Origin: an uncultured Hungatella sp.
Lineage (GTDB): Bacteria > Bacillota > Clostridia > Lachnospirales > Lachnospiraceae
Direction of reading: 5' to 3'
Assembly: GCA_910585435.1 (NCBI GenBank)
Contig: CAJUEJ010000016.1
Span: 1-64,000, forward strand
DNA: 64,000 nucleotides
The notes under the pieces are model-generated. The model saw only the letters and a program-made list of their open reading frames with translations. It made no database searches and was not told the origin of the DNA. Positions 25,110 through 34,347 of this stretch are shown one piece after another. Positions within the stretch are counted from its first letter, which is position 1; each line of letters starts with the position of its first letter. A program made the translations under genes and the position numbers.

Positions 25110-26319
25110 TCATGATTGCAGCGGCCAATACAGTGCCACTTTTTCTGCTGCTTCTGTCCCTTTGAGAGAATACTGCTCTTTCAAATCTGCTTCGACAGTT
25201 TCTTTTGAAATCCCATGTTTTTTTCCAAATCTTATGAATTTTTCAAGGGCTTCTTCTTGAGTTTCCTGCCTGATTTCCTGCCTAATTTCCTGCCGAACTT
25301 CCTGTCTGATTTCCTGCCTGATTTCCTGCCTAATTTCCTGCCGAACTTCCTGTCTGATTTCCTGCTGGACTTCCTGCCTGACTTTCTGTCTAATTTCCTG
25401 CCTGATTTCCTCCAAAGCTTCTTGGCGGACTTCCTCCAGAATCTCCTCCCGAACTTCTCGCCGGGCTTCCTCACGCATTTGTTTCCTGGCAGCCTGAACA
25501 TCATATCCCTTAAAATTTGATAACCATTCTCCCATACGCCGCTCCTTAATCTGCTGTGTATATTCCATAATCTCTTCTGATGGAACATTCAGCTTTGACA
25601 ATAAACCTTCTATCACCTGCGCCATGATTCCTAACAGATACTCCGGGGAATTTTTCGTAACTTCCTTCAGCCATAGTTCGTCTATCTCATTACTGATATT
25701 TATGAAATCTGCCATATCCTGGAGCTTATCTATCATCAGCATTATGGAAATCTCATCCTTTTTTTTCCATCAGCTGTTTATTGCTGTAGTCCTTCAGCTG
25801 CAGCAGCATGCACTGATAATCCGGAATATATTTTCCAAGAATACTGCTTAATAGTACCCTGTCATGCAGCTTTGTCGGTGCCGTCCAATTCTGGATGCCG
25901 TCATAAAATACAATAGGCAGAATAGGAGGATACCGAAAATTTTTTGTTTTGCTGATGCCCTCCTGGCGTTTTTCCTGTTCTCTTTCGTAATCCTCCCAGA
26001 TAAAGGCCATATAACGGAATATCTGCATGACTACATTATAATCTACATTGTTCTTATGTTCAATAAGGGAAATCAAATAAAAGGGTGTGGTTGTCTCTTT
26101 ATTTTTAATCTGTACTCTTTTTACAATATCGGAATTTCTTTCTTCCGTAAACATATGGACATACCGTTCCGTGACATCCTCGATATCTTCTGCCTGTACA
26201 TTCTTCAGCAGGGGGATATCCACATATCCCCGTAAAAACTGAGCACATAATACTGCATCACCGAAAATAAGCTTTGCTGAGCTGTCTTTCGGCTTTGTGT
26301 TGAATAAATTGGTATCCAT
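25110..26319 (-). pseudogene. Rpn-family recombination-promoting nuclease, split at an A8 tract
   Basis: Two frames together make a 402-residue Rpn/transposase-like PD-(D/E)XK protein. The N-terminal frame (188 codons from ATG 26319, AGGAAGG site) carries NSDIV and the ExK motif SLIEHK of the nuclease core. It stops right after a run of eight A (plus-strand T8 at 25759-25766). Removing one A continues the frame (LMEKKDEISIML) into 25742-25110. The C-terminal half ends in a long charged coiled coil of RQEI/RQEV units (12-bp DNA repeats, about 25256-25440). Either a phase-variable gene now off, a transcript-slippage gene, or a sequencing error. Confidence 0.82.
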
Positions 26320-26597
26320 ATGGTACACCTTCCTTTCTGGCATGGCATACAAAATCGCGATGCACAGCAGACATTTATATCCCATACCGTTCCATATAAA
26401 ATTTTGTTGTGGGACGTTTGCTTGAAATCCTGAGAATTTGCAGAACTCCTTGTGAAAATAACAGAATGCGCTGCTCTGAAAATCAGATGTGATACCGGTT
26501 CCGGCAGATTATCTGTTCATATTGTATCAGAAACCTTTCGGTTCTGCAATATAATTTTGATATATTTCATATATTATGTAATTAAACCTAGAAATCA

Positions 26598-26626
26598 TTG
26601 ACATTCCGTACAGCACTCATTATAAT
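26598..26626 (+). promoter_or_regulatory. Predicted degV promoter
   Basis: TTGACA (26598-26603), 17 bp, TATAAT (26621-26626), fully consensus. It gives a 5' untranslated region of about 155 nt containing the 9-bp tandem repeat. The preceding 26320-26597 is AT-rich with no gene. Confidence 0.85.
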
Positions 26627-26694
26627 CAAATGTAGTAAAGAAAACTATGTACAATGATAGAAATGTGCCCTCAAAGGCTGATGAAAGACAGATA

Positions 26695-26735
26695 GCTGGA
26701 TATGCTGGATATGCTGGATATGCCGGATATGCCGG
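26695..26735 (+). repeat. 9-bp tandem repeat in the degV leader
   Basis: GCTGGATAT three times, then GCCGGATAT and a partial GCCGG. A microsatellite-like array between promoter and start codon. Confidence 0.9.
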
Positions 26736-26788
26736 CAGGTGCAGGGGGAAGGCTCTGAGAGCACATGGAAGAAGTATGGAGGAAAGTC

Positions 26789-27628
26789 ATGAGCTATAAG
26801 ATTATCGGCGACAGCTGTCTGGACTTGACGGAGGAGATGAAGAAGGACCCTCATTTCCAGATGATACCTTTAACTCTCCAGGTGGATGATGTACAGATAA
26901 TAGATGATGAGACCTTTGACCAGAAGAAATTTTTGGAGCTGGTGAAAAACAGCCCTAACTGTCCAAAGACTGCGTGCCCCTCTCCGGAGACCTTTAAGCA
27001 GGCCTACGCCTGCGATGCAGATGACATTTATGTAATTACCCTGTCCGGGAAATTAAGTGGTACTTACAACAGCGCTCTCCTTGGAAAGCAGATGTATGAG
27101 GAGGAGTACGGCCATAAGAATATTGCGGTTATTGATTCCTGGTCCGCATCTTCAGGAGAGCTGCGTCAGGCCCTTTTTATTGAGGAGCTTTGCCAGGCAG
27201 GCGTACCTTTTGAGGAGGTGGTGAGGCAGGTGGAGGATTTTAAAGCCAACCGGATGCAGACATTTTTTGTGCTGGAAACACTGGATGCCCTGCGCAAGAA
27301 CGGCCGCCTTACGGGACTGCAGGCATTTTTTGCCACCACGCTGAATATTAAACCGGTGATGGGGGCAGACCAGGGGACTATCATTAAGCTGGACCAGGCC
27401 AGGGGGATTAACAAAGCGTTAAGCCGCATGTGCTCTATAGCGGTAAAGTCTGTTCCGGACCCAGAGAACCGGATACCGGTGGTTGCCCACTGCAATAACG
27501 GGGAGAGGGCAAAGCTGGTGAGGGAAGAGCTTCTGAAGCTGGCGCCTTTTAAAAAGGTGGTTATTACGGAGACCGCAGGCGTTGCCACTGTGTATGCTTC
27601 TGACGGAGGCATTGTGTTGGCATTGTAA
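26789..27628 (+). CDS. DegV family fatty-acid-binding protein
   Basis: The 279-residue cytosolic DegV protein probably presents bound fatty acids to fatty acid kinase (FakB role). The N-terminal domain starts with KIIGDSCLDL. Family segments include TLSGKLSGTYNSA and the C-terminal ETAGVATVYASDGG. ATG 26789 follows GGAGGAAAG; an ATG eight codons earlier lacks a site. A single-gene unit between a consensus promoter and a terminator at 27645. The precise lipid is unknown. Confidence 0.93.
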   Translation: MSYKIIGDSCLDLTEEMKKDPHFQMIPLTLQVDDVQIIDDETFDQKKFLELVKNSPNCPKTACPSPETFKQAYACDADDIYVITLSGKLSGTYNSALLGKQMYEEEYGHKNIAVIDSWSASSGELRQALFIEELCQAGVPFEEVVRQVEDFKANRMQTFFVLETLDALRKNGRLTGLQAFFATTLNIKPVMGADQGTIIKLDQARGINKALSRMCSIAVKSVPDPENRIPVVAHCNNGERAKLVREELLKLAPFKKVVITETAGVATVYASDGGIVLAL

Positions 27629-27644
27629 AAATACAGACTGGATG

Positions 27645-27670
27645 GGAGCTGCCGCAGGCAGCTCTTTTTT
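27645..27670 (+). terminator. Terminator of degV
   Basis: GAGCTGCC-GCA-GGCAGCTC followed by TTTTTT, 17 bp after the stop codon. Confidence 0.93.
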
Positions 27671-27675
27671 GATTC

Positions 27676-27704
27676 TTGCTGTTTTTTTCTGACAGTGTTA
27701 TAAT
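27676..27704 (+). promoter_or_regulatory. Predicted promoter of the CapA-like gene
   Basis: TTGCTG (27676-27681), 17 bp, TATAAT (27699-27704), directly after the degV terminator. Confidence 0.7.
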
Positions 27705-27791
27705 CGACCTGCGTATTTAGAAGTCTGAAACCTATCAAATCAGGCACAGAGAGGCTCCGGGTATACATGCCGGAAATAGGAGGAAAACACC

Positions 27792-29099
27792 ATGAGGAGA
27801 AGAAGGGGATTGGTATGGCTGACGGGAATTTTGATGATTGCCGTCTTTTCGCTGTCCTCGCTGGCCGGCTGGATGGTATGGCAGAGACAGGCAGCATCCG
27901 GGGAGAGGGAAGACATCAGGGCCCTTGGACAGAAAACAGAAGGCGGAGAATCCCGGCTGGCAAAAGACAGCTTCCAGGAATCTGAAATTGGGCAGGCAGG
28001 AGCAGGAAACCCGGCGGTGCAGCAGGGGCAGGGGATGTCCGGGATGCCGGGAGAGGATGGCGGCGCAGAAGGAGGGATACAGCCAGGCTCGGAGCTACAG
28101 CCAGATTCACAACTGCAGCCAGATTCAGGGGTGCAGCCAGATTCACAGCTGCGGCCAAATTCAGAGACGCAGACAGCCTCCCAGCCGCAGCAGGATATCA
28201 CCCTTCTGTTTGCCGGGGATGTGTATCTGTCCAATTATGTGTTAAATGCTTATGACCAGGCCGGAGGAATCCAGGGGGTACTGGATGAGGGTATCCGTCA
28301 GGAAATCCGCCAGGCAGATATATTTATGGTAAATCAGGAATTTCCTTTTACGGACAGGGGGACGGCGGCAGAGGATAAGCAGTTTACATTCCGTCTGCCT
28401 CCGGAGCGTGTTTCCATTCTCCAGGAGATGGAGGCGGATATTGTGACGCTTGCCAACAATCATATTCTGGATTTCGGGCAGGAGGGGCTTCTGGACAGCT
28501 GCCAGACACTGGATGAAGCAGGGATTCTCTATGTGGGAGGCGGACAGGACTTAAACCGGGCCAGGGAGCTGAAAACCATCCAGGCAGGAGACAAGACCAT
28601 AGGATTTTTGGGAACCTGCAGGGTATACATGGATGCCAGCTGGGCGGCAGGCCCTTCCCATCCGGGCGTATTTTCTACCTATGACCCGGCCCAGGCCATA
28701 GAGTCTATCCGGGAAGCCAGGAAGCAGTGCGATTATCTGGCGGTCTATGTCCACTGGGGAGTAGAAAGAGAGACAGAGCCGAAAGAATATCAGAAAGCCA
28801 TGGGGCGTCAGTATATTGATGCAGGGGCTGACCTGGTAGTGGGAAGCCATCCCCATGTGCTTCAGAACATAGAATATTACAATGGAAAGCCAATCGTCTA
28901 CAGCCTGGGGAATTTTGTCTTCGGCAGCAGCATTCCCCAGACCGCTCTTTTGAAAATCGTCTTAAAACCTGACTATTGGCTTTCCAGGCAGGAGGAGCAA
29001 AGCAGAATCAGTACTCCGGACGGCATGGAGAATCATGCAGAGCTTACCCTGATTCCCTGTACATCCTCCAACGGATATACCCGTTTATCGCCTCCATGA
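27792..29099 (+). CDS. CapA-family secreted metallophosphatase-like protein
   Basis: The 435-residue protein has an N-terminal signal anchor (residues 9-32, RRRG before the hydrophobic stretch). A low-complexity extracytoplasmic linker follows, with QPDS units from an 18-bp tandem repeat (about 28080-28190). Then comes a PGA_cap/CapA domain with FAGDVYLSN, the family's NQEFPFT and ANNHILDFG, and GSHPHVLQ with YSLGNFVF. The fold is that of calcineurin-like phosphoesterases; CapA proteins act in poly-gamma-glutamate capsule work, but many homologues stand alone, as here. No capB or capC nearby. AGGAGG precedes the ATG. The 125 bp after it is a GGC/GCA-rich low-complexity stretch without a gene. 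Confidence 0.88.
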   Translation: MRRRRGLVWLTGILMIAVFSLSSLAGWMVWQRQAASGEREDIRALGQKTEGGESRLAKDSFQESEIGQAGAGNPAVQQGQGMSGMPGEDGGAEGGIQPGSELQPDSQLQPDSGVQPDSQLRPNSETQTASQPQQDITLLFAGDVYLSNYVLNAYDQAGGIQGVLDEGIRQEIRQADIFMVNQEFPFTDRGTAAEDKQFTFRLPPERVSILQEMEADIVTLANNHILDFGQEGLLDSCQTLDEAGILYVGGGQDLNRARELKTIQAGDKTIGFLGTCRVYMDASWAAGPSHPGVFSTYDPAQAIESIREARKQCDYLAVYVHWGVERETEPKEYQKAMGRQYIDAGADLVVGSHPHVLQNIEYYNGKPIVYSLGNFVFGSSIPQTALLKIVLKPDYWLSRQEEQSRISTPDGMENHAELTLIPCTSSNGYTRLSPP

Positions 29100-29224
29100 T
29101 TGGTGCGGCTGCAGGCTGTGGCCTTTTCATTGGCCGGAGGCTTTGGCCGTGGCGGCTGCAGCGGCTGCGGCTGTAGCAGCGGCAGCGGCTATGGCGGCAG
29201 CGGCGGAACAGGATTATGAATCTG

Positions 29225-29956
29225 CTAATCGTGCCGCTGCGCTGCATTGTCATAGCACTCGCAGAACCGGGCAGAAAAGGACGGGGGCTCCTCATGGGCA
29301 TACAGGTGGGAGATGTCTCCAAAAGAGGACATGCGGAAAATGGCGGTTCCTTTCCTGCGTTCTTCTGTCACGACAGTGGTCACGGAGGAGGGAGCGGCAC
29401 AGGTTCCGTGCCACAGCACCATGGGGGAGATGTTCAGCAGATGGCTGATAAGCACACAGCCGGCTCCGAAGTGGCAGAAGAAAACCAGGGTGTCATTGTT
29501 GGCTTTCTCTGCCCGGTAGCCGCGGCCTTCCCGTATGTATCCGTGGTCCTTAAGGACCTGGTCGAAGCTTTCCGTCACCCAGTCATACTCCTTTTTCACC
29601 TGGCTTTCCTTTATCACCGGTGTCTCATACCACTGGTCGTAGTGGTAGAACCGTTCTTCCTTTGTCCAGTCTGCCGGAAGCCAGTCCCAGACGATTTCCT
29701 CACGGTCTTTGGCATCCGGCCTGTGAATCAGGGGATTAAATTCCCTGAGCCACAGACATTCCTCTGCTGTCCTGTGAAGCTTTTTAAGGGTACGGGAGGC
29801 AGTATCTTTTGCCCTTCCCAGAGGAGAAACGTAAATATCCTTTATATCCAGTCTGGCCAGCCTTTCGGAAAGATACTCCACTTCCTTCCAGCCCTTTTCG
29901 GTCAGAGAATCGATGGAATAGTCCGGGTCTCCGTGGCGGATAATTAATAATTTCAT
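29225..29956 (-). CDS. Histidine phosphatase family protein
   Basis: The 243-residue phosphoglycerate-mutase-like phosphatase shows the catalytic LLIIRHGDPDYS at the start, YVSPLGRAKDTA, and the second His in FFCHFGAG. Longer than cofactor-dependent mutases of this type by about 40 residues, owing to a central Trp-rich segment (VWDWLPADWTKEER). Substrate unknown. ATG 29956 follows AGGAAAGG; an upstream in-frame extension overlaps the promoter. It is convergent with the CapA gene. Confidence 0.9.
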   Translation of the reverse strand: MKLLIIRHGDPDYSIDSLTEKGWKEVEYLSERLARLDIKDIYVSPLGRAKDTASRTLKKLHRTAEECLWLREFNPLIHRPDAKDREEIVWDWLPADWTKEERFYHYDQWYETPVIKESQVKKEYDWVTESFDQVLKDHGYIREGRGYRAEKANNDTLVFFCHFGAGCVLISHLLNISPMVLWHGTCAAPSSVTTVVTEERRKGTAIFRMSSFGDISHLYAHEEPPSFSARFCECYDNAAQRHD

Positions 29957-29997
29957 AATTCGGTTCCTTTCCTGATAGAATATTTGTGCTTTTTCGG

Positions 29998-30026
29998 ATT
30001 GTATCATATTCCCTATTCTTGTGCAA
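29998..30026 (-). promoter_or_regulatory. Predicted promoter of the histidine phosphatase gene
   Basis: On the minus strand, TTGCAC (30026-30021), 17 bp, TACAAT (30003-29998). It shows that the in-frame ATG at 30007 would lie inside the promoter, supporting the start at 29956. Confidence 0.65.
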
Positions 30027-30167
30027 TGGTTTACAAAATTTGTCAGATATTTAAAAGCATAATTCCTGAAAATTTGTGAAATATACGGATTGATTTTATG
30101 AAAAAACGTGATATCTTATTATCGTTGGTAAATATAAAGAATCAAATTTTAGGAGGAGGACATTCCT

Positions 30168-31430
30168 ATGCAGAATCTTCTTTTGTGCATTTCTATTTCA
30201 CTTATTGCAGGACTTCTTATGTCCCGTGTGGCGAAACGTGTAGGGCTTCCTGCCGTTACGGCTTATCTGGTTACAGGCCTGCTTCTGGGGCCGTTTTGCG
30301 TGGGGCGCCTGAAGCTTCCGGGAGTTGGATTTCATTCCATGGAAGAGGTCAGCGCCATGGGGCTGATTTCAGAGATGGCCTTGGGCTTTATCGCATTTAC
30401 CATTGGCAATGAGTTCCGCCTGGGACAGCTGCGCAGCATGGGGCGCCAGGCCATCACCGTAGGTATTCTTCAGGCTGTGGTTACCACTATTGTTGTGGAT
30501 ACAGCTCTGATTCTGCTTCATCTGGTTTTTCCGTCGGCCCTTTCCCTGTCCTCAGCCATTACGCTGGGTGCTATCGCAGCTGCCACGGCTCCTGCCGCCA
30601 CCCTTATGGTGGTGCGCCAGTACCAGGCGGACGGTCCTCTTACCCGTCTGCTTTTGATGGTGGTTGCCATTGACGATGCCGTAGGCCTGATTGTTTTCTC
30701 CGCGTCCTTTGGCGTGGCAGGCGCTTTGGAGCAGGGAGGAATCAGCGCTATTACGGTGATTGTGGAGCCGGTGCTGGAAATCATTTTCTCTCTTGCCTTA
30801 GGAGCTGTGGCCGGATATATTCTGGATTGGAGCGAGCGGTATTTCCATTCCAGGGGAAACAGAATCTCCATGACAGTTGCCTTTGTGCTGCTGACCGTCG
30901 GGCTTTCGATGGTGGAGTTTCAGCTGGGGCCTGTCCACTGCGGATTCTCCCTGCTTTTGGTATGTATGATGACAGGAACCATCTTCTGCAATATCTGTGA
31001 GACGTCAGAGGCTTTAATCCAGCGTCTTGACCGGTGGACCACACCTCTTAGTATCTTGTTCTTCGTGCTTTCTGGGGCAGAGCTGGATTTGCAGATTCTG
31101 CGTAACCCGGTGGTTTTGATTATCGGTGCTGTGTACATTATTGCCAGGTCAGCCGGGAAGATTTTAGGCTCTTACGGCAGTTGCGCTATGACAGGCTGCG
31201 ACAAGAAAATCCAGAAATACCTGGGAATTACCCTTCTGCCTCAGGCAGGTGTGGCCCTGGGAATGGCTATTACCGCAGCATCCCTGTCTGACGGCGCCAT
31301 GGTCCGCAGCGTTGTGCTTTTTTCCGTGCTGGTGTATGAATTGGTAGCTCCCACCCTTACCAAGAATGCGTTGTTTGCAGCAGGAGAGCTGCATTCGGAG
31401 GAGCTGAATGCCAGGAAGGCTAAGGCCTGA
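30168..31430 (+). CDS. CPA2-family cation:proton antiporter
   Basis: The 420-residue inner-membrane protein has about 12-13 hydrophobic segments and no soluble C-terminal TrkA domain. Typical CPA2 features are the N-terminal GLPAVTAYLVTGLLLGP, the GAIAAATAPAATL helix and the ion-binding VVAIDDAVGLIVF region with two Asp (the NapA/KefB DD pattern). It probably exchanges Na+ or K+ for H+. AGGAGGAGG precedes the ATG. It stands alone; a MITE-like repeat follows. Confidence 0.9.
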   Translation: MQNLLLCISISLIAGLLMSRVAKRVGLPAVTAYLVTGLLLGPFCVGRLKLPGVGFHSMEEVSAMGLISEMALGFIAFTIGNEFRLGQLRSMGRQAITVGILQAVVTTIVVDTALILLHLVFPSALSLSSAITLGAIAAATAPAATLMVVRQYQADGPLTRLLLMVVAIDDAVGLIVFSASFGVAGALEQGGISAITVIVEPVLEIIFSLALGAVAGYILDWSERYFHSRGNRISMTVAFVLLTVGLSMVEFQLGPVHCGFSLLLVCMMTGTIFCNICETSEALIQRLDRWTTPLSILFFVLSGAELDLQILRNPVVLIIGAVYIIARSAGKILGSYGSCAMTGCDKKIQKYLGITLLPQAGVALGMAITAASLSDGAMVRSVVLFSVLVYELVAPTLTKNALFAAGELHSEELNARKAKA

Positions 31431-31458
31431 CTGCTTCAGGCTCCGTTATGAATGAGGG

Positions 31459-31578
31459 GCTATGAACCTTCCGGGGGATGCACACAAAATGCTAAAAGCA
31501 GGCGCTTTGGCGCGCCGTACGGTCAGCGCAGCAGGTGCGCTGACCTGCAGTAGGATTTTCATACTTTCACATTAAAGG
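31459..31578 (+). repeat. MITE-like structured repeat, copy C
   Basis: From CTATGAACC to CACATTAAAGG, with the internal GGTCAGCGCA-GCAGG-TGCGCTGACC hairpin perfectly paired here (one mismatch in copies A and B). Its right end supplies AAAGGAG, the ribosome binding site of the ROK regulator that starts 10 bp later. Confidence 0.8.
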
Positions 31579-31587
31579 AGTTTTCCC

Positions 31588-32832
31588 ATGACCTCATCCG
31601 CAACAACCGCAGATATCCGAATTGCCAACCGCAGGAAAGTTCTCCACACGGTATACCGCCATAGAGAGATTTCCAGGCAGGGAATCAGCCAGGCTCTTTC
31701 TATGAGCCTTCCTACTGTAACCCAGAATCTGAAAGAGATTGAGGCCATGGGGCTTGTGGAACGCCGGGGACTGTATGAATCCACCGGAGGCCGCAAGGCC
31801 CATATCTATCGTTTCGCAGCTCAGGCCCGTATTGCCCTGGGGGTAGTGCTTTTGAAGGAGTTTTACCGGATAACGGCAGTGGACCTTTACGGGACTGTTC
31901 TGAAATCCAGAAGCATTCCCCTTCCGTTTTCCCGGACAGACGCCTATTTTCAGGGGCTGGGGCAGAACATTGAAAGCTTTGCCCGGGAGATAATCCGGGA
32001 GACAGAAAGAAGCGGAAAGAGGGCAGAGGCCGTAACGCAGCTGGAATCCCAAGCAGAGTCCGGAACTCATCCAGAGTCCCAAACAGAAGCCGTCCCAGGC
32101 CGGGATGGCGATACATGGCGGCACCGGATTCTGGGCGTATCCATTGCCATACAAGGGCTGGTATCCAACGACGGCTCCACGGTCATATACGGTGAGATTT
32201 TAGGATGTACCGGTCTTGCACTGGAGGAAATACAGAGGGCTGTAGGCTTCCCCTGTACCCTGCTTCACGATACGGAGGCTTCCGCGATTGCGGAGATGTG
32301 GTTTCGGAAAGAGAAAAAAGACGGGGTTTTATTGTCCCTGAACCGGAATTTCGGCGGCGCCCTGATTCTGGGCGGGGAGGTACACCGGGGGCAGGCCCTG
32401 AGCAGCAGTGTCATAGAGCATATGCGCCTTTACCCGGAGGGACGTCCGTGTTACTGTGGAAAAAAAGGGTGCATGGAGGCGTACTGCTCTGCATACGCCC
32501 TGCAGAAGGCCGCCGGGGAACCGCTGGAACAGTTTTTCAGGGCCAAGAGCTCCGGCTGTGAGAAGCGTACCAGAATATGGCATCATTACCTTAAGGACCT
32601 TGCCATGGGCATCAACAATATCCGTATGCTTCTTGACTGTGAATTTATGATAGGCGGATATCTGCATTCCTTTATGGAGGAGCAGGATTTTCTCCTTTTA
32701 GCACAGTATGTAAAAGAAGAGTGCTCCTTCCCGTCGGCAGATATCCGCCTGGTACACAGCGCCTTTACCGATGATTCAGCAGCGCCTGGCGCCGGAATCT
32801 TTCTGGTAAAAAGTTTCTTAGATTCTTTCTAG
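31588..32832 (+). CDS. ROK-family transcriptional regulator
   Basis: The 414-residue NagC/Mlc/XylR-type regulator has an N-terminal winged helix-turn-helix (RQGISQALSMSLPTVTQNLK), then a ROK domain with the zinc motif CYCGKKGCMEAY and a truncated catalytic region (HDTEASAIAEMW). Residues about 145-175 are a Gln/Glu/Ser-rich linker. The gene is convergent with galactokinase, 18 bp apart, so a role in galactose or related sugar control is possible. The ribosome binding site is part of repeat copy C. Confidence 0.9.
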   Translation: MTSSATTADIRIANRRKVLHTVYRHREISRQGISQALSMSLPTVTQNLKEIEAMGLVERRGLYESTGGRKAHIYRFAAQARIALGVVLLKEFYRITAVDLYGTVLKSRSIPLPFSRTDAYFQGLGQNIESFAREIIRETERSGKRAEAVTQLESQAESGTHPESQTEAVPGRDGDTWRHRILGVSIAIQGLVSNDGSTVIYGEILGCTGLALEEIQRAVGFPCTLLHDTEASAIAEMWFRKEKKDGVLLSLNRNFGGALILGGEVHRGQALSSSVIEHMRLYPEGRPCYCGKKGCMEAYCSAYALQKAAGEPLEQFFRAKSSGCEKRTRIWHHYLKDLAMGINNIRMLLDCEFMIGGYLHSFMEEQDFLLLAQYVKEECSFPSADIRLVHSAFTDDSAAPGAGIFLVKSFLDSF

Positions 32833-32850
32833 TACCTTGACCACTGCAGC

Positions 32851-34143
32851 TTATACTGACATCTCATTCACACAGACAGCCCCGTATGGGCGGATGCTCA
32901 TGCGGTATGCGCTGCCTTCCCCCAGAGCCTTTTCTATGTATTCCACGTATTCATCCACCAAATCATTAGGCAGCATGGCCATGATGACGCCTGCGAATCC
33001 GCCGCCGTGGATTCTGCATGCGCCTTTCTTTTTTTCTGCGATAAAAAGCTCGGTCAGGGCCAGGGCGATGCTGATTCCCTGTTCCTCCACATTGGCAGTG
33101 GTGTAGCAGTTCTGCAGCCATTTCCAGGAAGAATTGCCAGAGGCAGTTATCTGTGCCAGGAAATCCTGGAAACGGTTATCCTTCAGGGCGGCTACCTCTG
33201 CATCCACCCGTTTATTCTCCTCGAAGAAATGAAGGGCGCGCATGACAGCACGGTCTCCGGCATATTCCCGGACCTGTGCCAGATGCTCAATCACCTGCTC
33301 CTCGGTTATCTGGGCGCATACCTCTTTTCCGAAGCATTCCGCAACCTTCTTCATCTCCAGGGGAACCGAAGAATAATCTGCGCTTAAATCCGCATGGCCC
33401 TTCCCCGTATTGACAATAATCAGGCTGTGGTTCTGAGAGCTGAAATCAAAGTCAATCTTTTCCACCGCCGGGTTCTGCGGCTCTTTAAAATCAATGGTAA
33501 TCAGTCCGCCCACGGCACAGGCCATCTGGTCTAACAGGCCGGACGCCTTGTTCCAGTAATGGTTTTCCGAATACTTTCCGATATGAGCGTAGGCCACGGT
33601 GCTCATGCGGCCGTCATTGAAAAAGGTATTTAATATGGAGCAGAGAAGCATCTCAAAGGAGGCGGAGGAGCTGACCCCTGCCGCACTGATGACATTGCTG
33701 GTAATATAGGCGTCAAAGCCTCCCACCTGAAAGCCTGAATCCAGGAATCCCTTCAGAAGGCCCTTTACCAAATCCACGGTTCCGGCCATGCGTTCGCTGG
33801 GCTCTAAGCGGTTTAAATCAATGGTAAAGGACTGGTGGAAGGTCTCGCTGACAATATTGATGCAGTTGGATTTATTCTTGGCAGCCACGCCCACACAGTC
33901 CAGATTGATGCTTCCGGCCAATACCTTGCCGTAATTGTGGTCTGTGTGGTTGCCGCTGATTTCCGTACGTCCGGGGGATGAAAACAGCAGGATGTCCTTG
34001 TCTCCAAACTCTGTCTGGAATTTTTTAATCAGGTCCTCATAGCGCATTTTGTTTTCTTCTACGGCAGCTTCTCCGTACAGCTTCTGAAACAGATGCTTCA
34101 TCTGAGCAGATTCCAAGAGAGATAATGTCTCTTCTATCTTCAT
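32851..34143 (-). CDS. galK: Galactokinase
   Basis: The 430-residue GHMP kinase makes galactose 1-phosphate from galactose and ATP. The galactokinase signature is GRTEISGNHTDHNYG (58-72); the GHMP ATP loop is VISAAGVSSSASFEM; the C-terminal motif is GGGFAGVIMAM. ATG 34143 follows AAAAGGAGAGG; the frame extends 34 codons upstream without a site. It is divergent from the Mrp-like operon. No galT or galE nearby; the enzyme may serve the Leloir pathway encoded elsewhere. Confidence 0.94.
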   Translation of the reverse strand: MKIEETLSLLESAQMKHLFQKLYGEAAVEENKMRYEDLIKKFQTEFGDKDILLFSSPGRTEISGNHTDHNYGKVLAGSINLDCVGVAAKNKSNCINIVSETFHQSFTIDLNRLEPSERMAGTVDLVKGLLKGFLDSGFQVGGFDAYITSNVISAAGVSSSASFEMLLCSILNTFFNDGRMSTVAYAHIGKYSENHYWNKASGLLDQMACAVGGLITIDFKEPQNPAVEKIDFDFSSQNHSLIIVNTGKGHADLSADYSSVPLEMKKVAECFGKEVCAQITEEQVIEHLAQVREYAGDRAVMRALHFFEENKRVDAEVAALKDNRFQDFLAQITASGNSSWKWLQNCYTTANVEEQGISIALALTELFIAEKKKGACRIHGGGFAGVIMAMLPNDLVDEYVEYIEKALGEGSAYRMSIRPYGAVCVNEMSV

Positions 34144-34271
34144 GATTTTCCTCTCCTTTTGCTTGCGCACTTTATTTGCCATAAAATATGGGCTGTTATC
34201 AACAAGTATAGCAGAGTATTCATGAGAAGAAAATAGGATAAGCAAAAAAATTGTTTCCTATTAAGAATCTC

Positions 34272-34300
34272 TTGTATTTCTACAGAAATAGAGTTATAAT
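34272..34300 (+). promoter_or_regulatory. Predicted promoter of the Mrp-like operon
   Basis: TTGTAT (34272-34277), 17 bp, TATAAT (34295-34300), 48 bp before the GTG start of the first gene. The ten genes that follow have gaps of 24 bp or less, so one promoter probably serves all. Confidence 0.75.
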
Positions 34301-34347
34301 AAGGCGCAAAATTTAATAAAAATTTAAGAAAAAACGGAGGATTTGTT

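Noticed and set aside
25256..25440. Programmed -1 ribosomal frameshifting as explanation for the Rpn split
   Set aside because: The A8 tract lies just 3' of this region at 25759-25766, and joining the frames needs a +1 shift or loss of one A. A -1 slip leads to an early stop.
25215..25520. Plus-strand frame encoding repeated Phe/Leu/Pro units
   Set aside because: It is the antisense of the RQEI/RQEV coiled-coil repeat of the Rpn gene, with no ribosome site.
29100..29224. Ala/Gly-rich reading frame in the GGC/GCA-rich gap after the CapA gene
   Set aside because: Low-complexity DNA without start signal or ribosome site.
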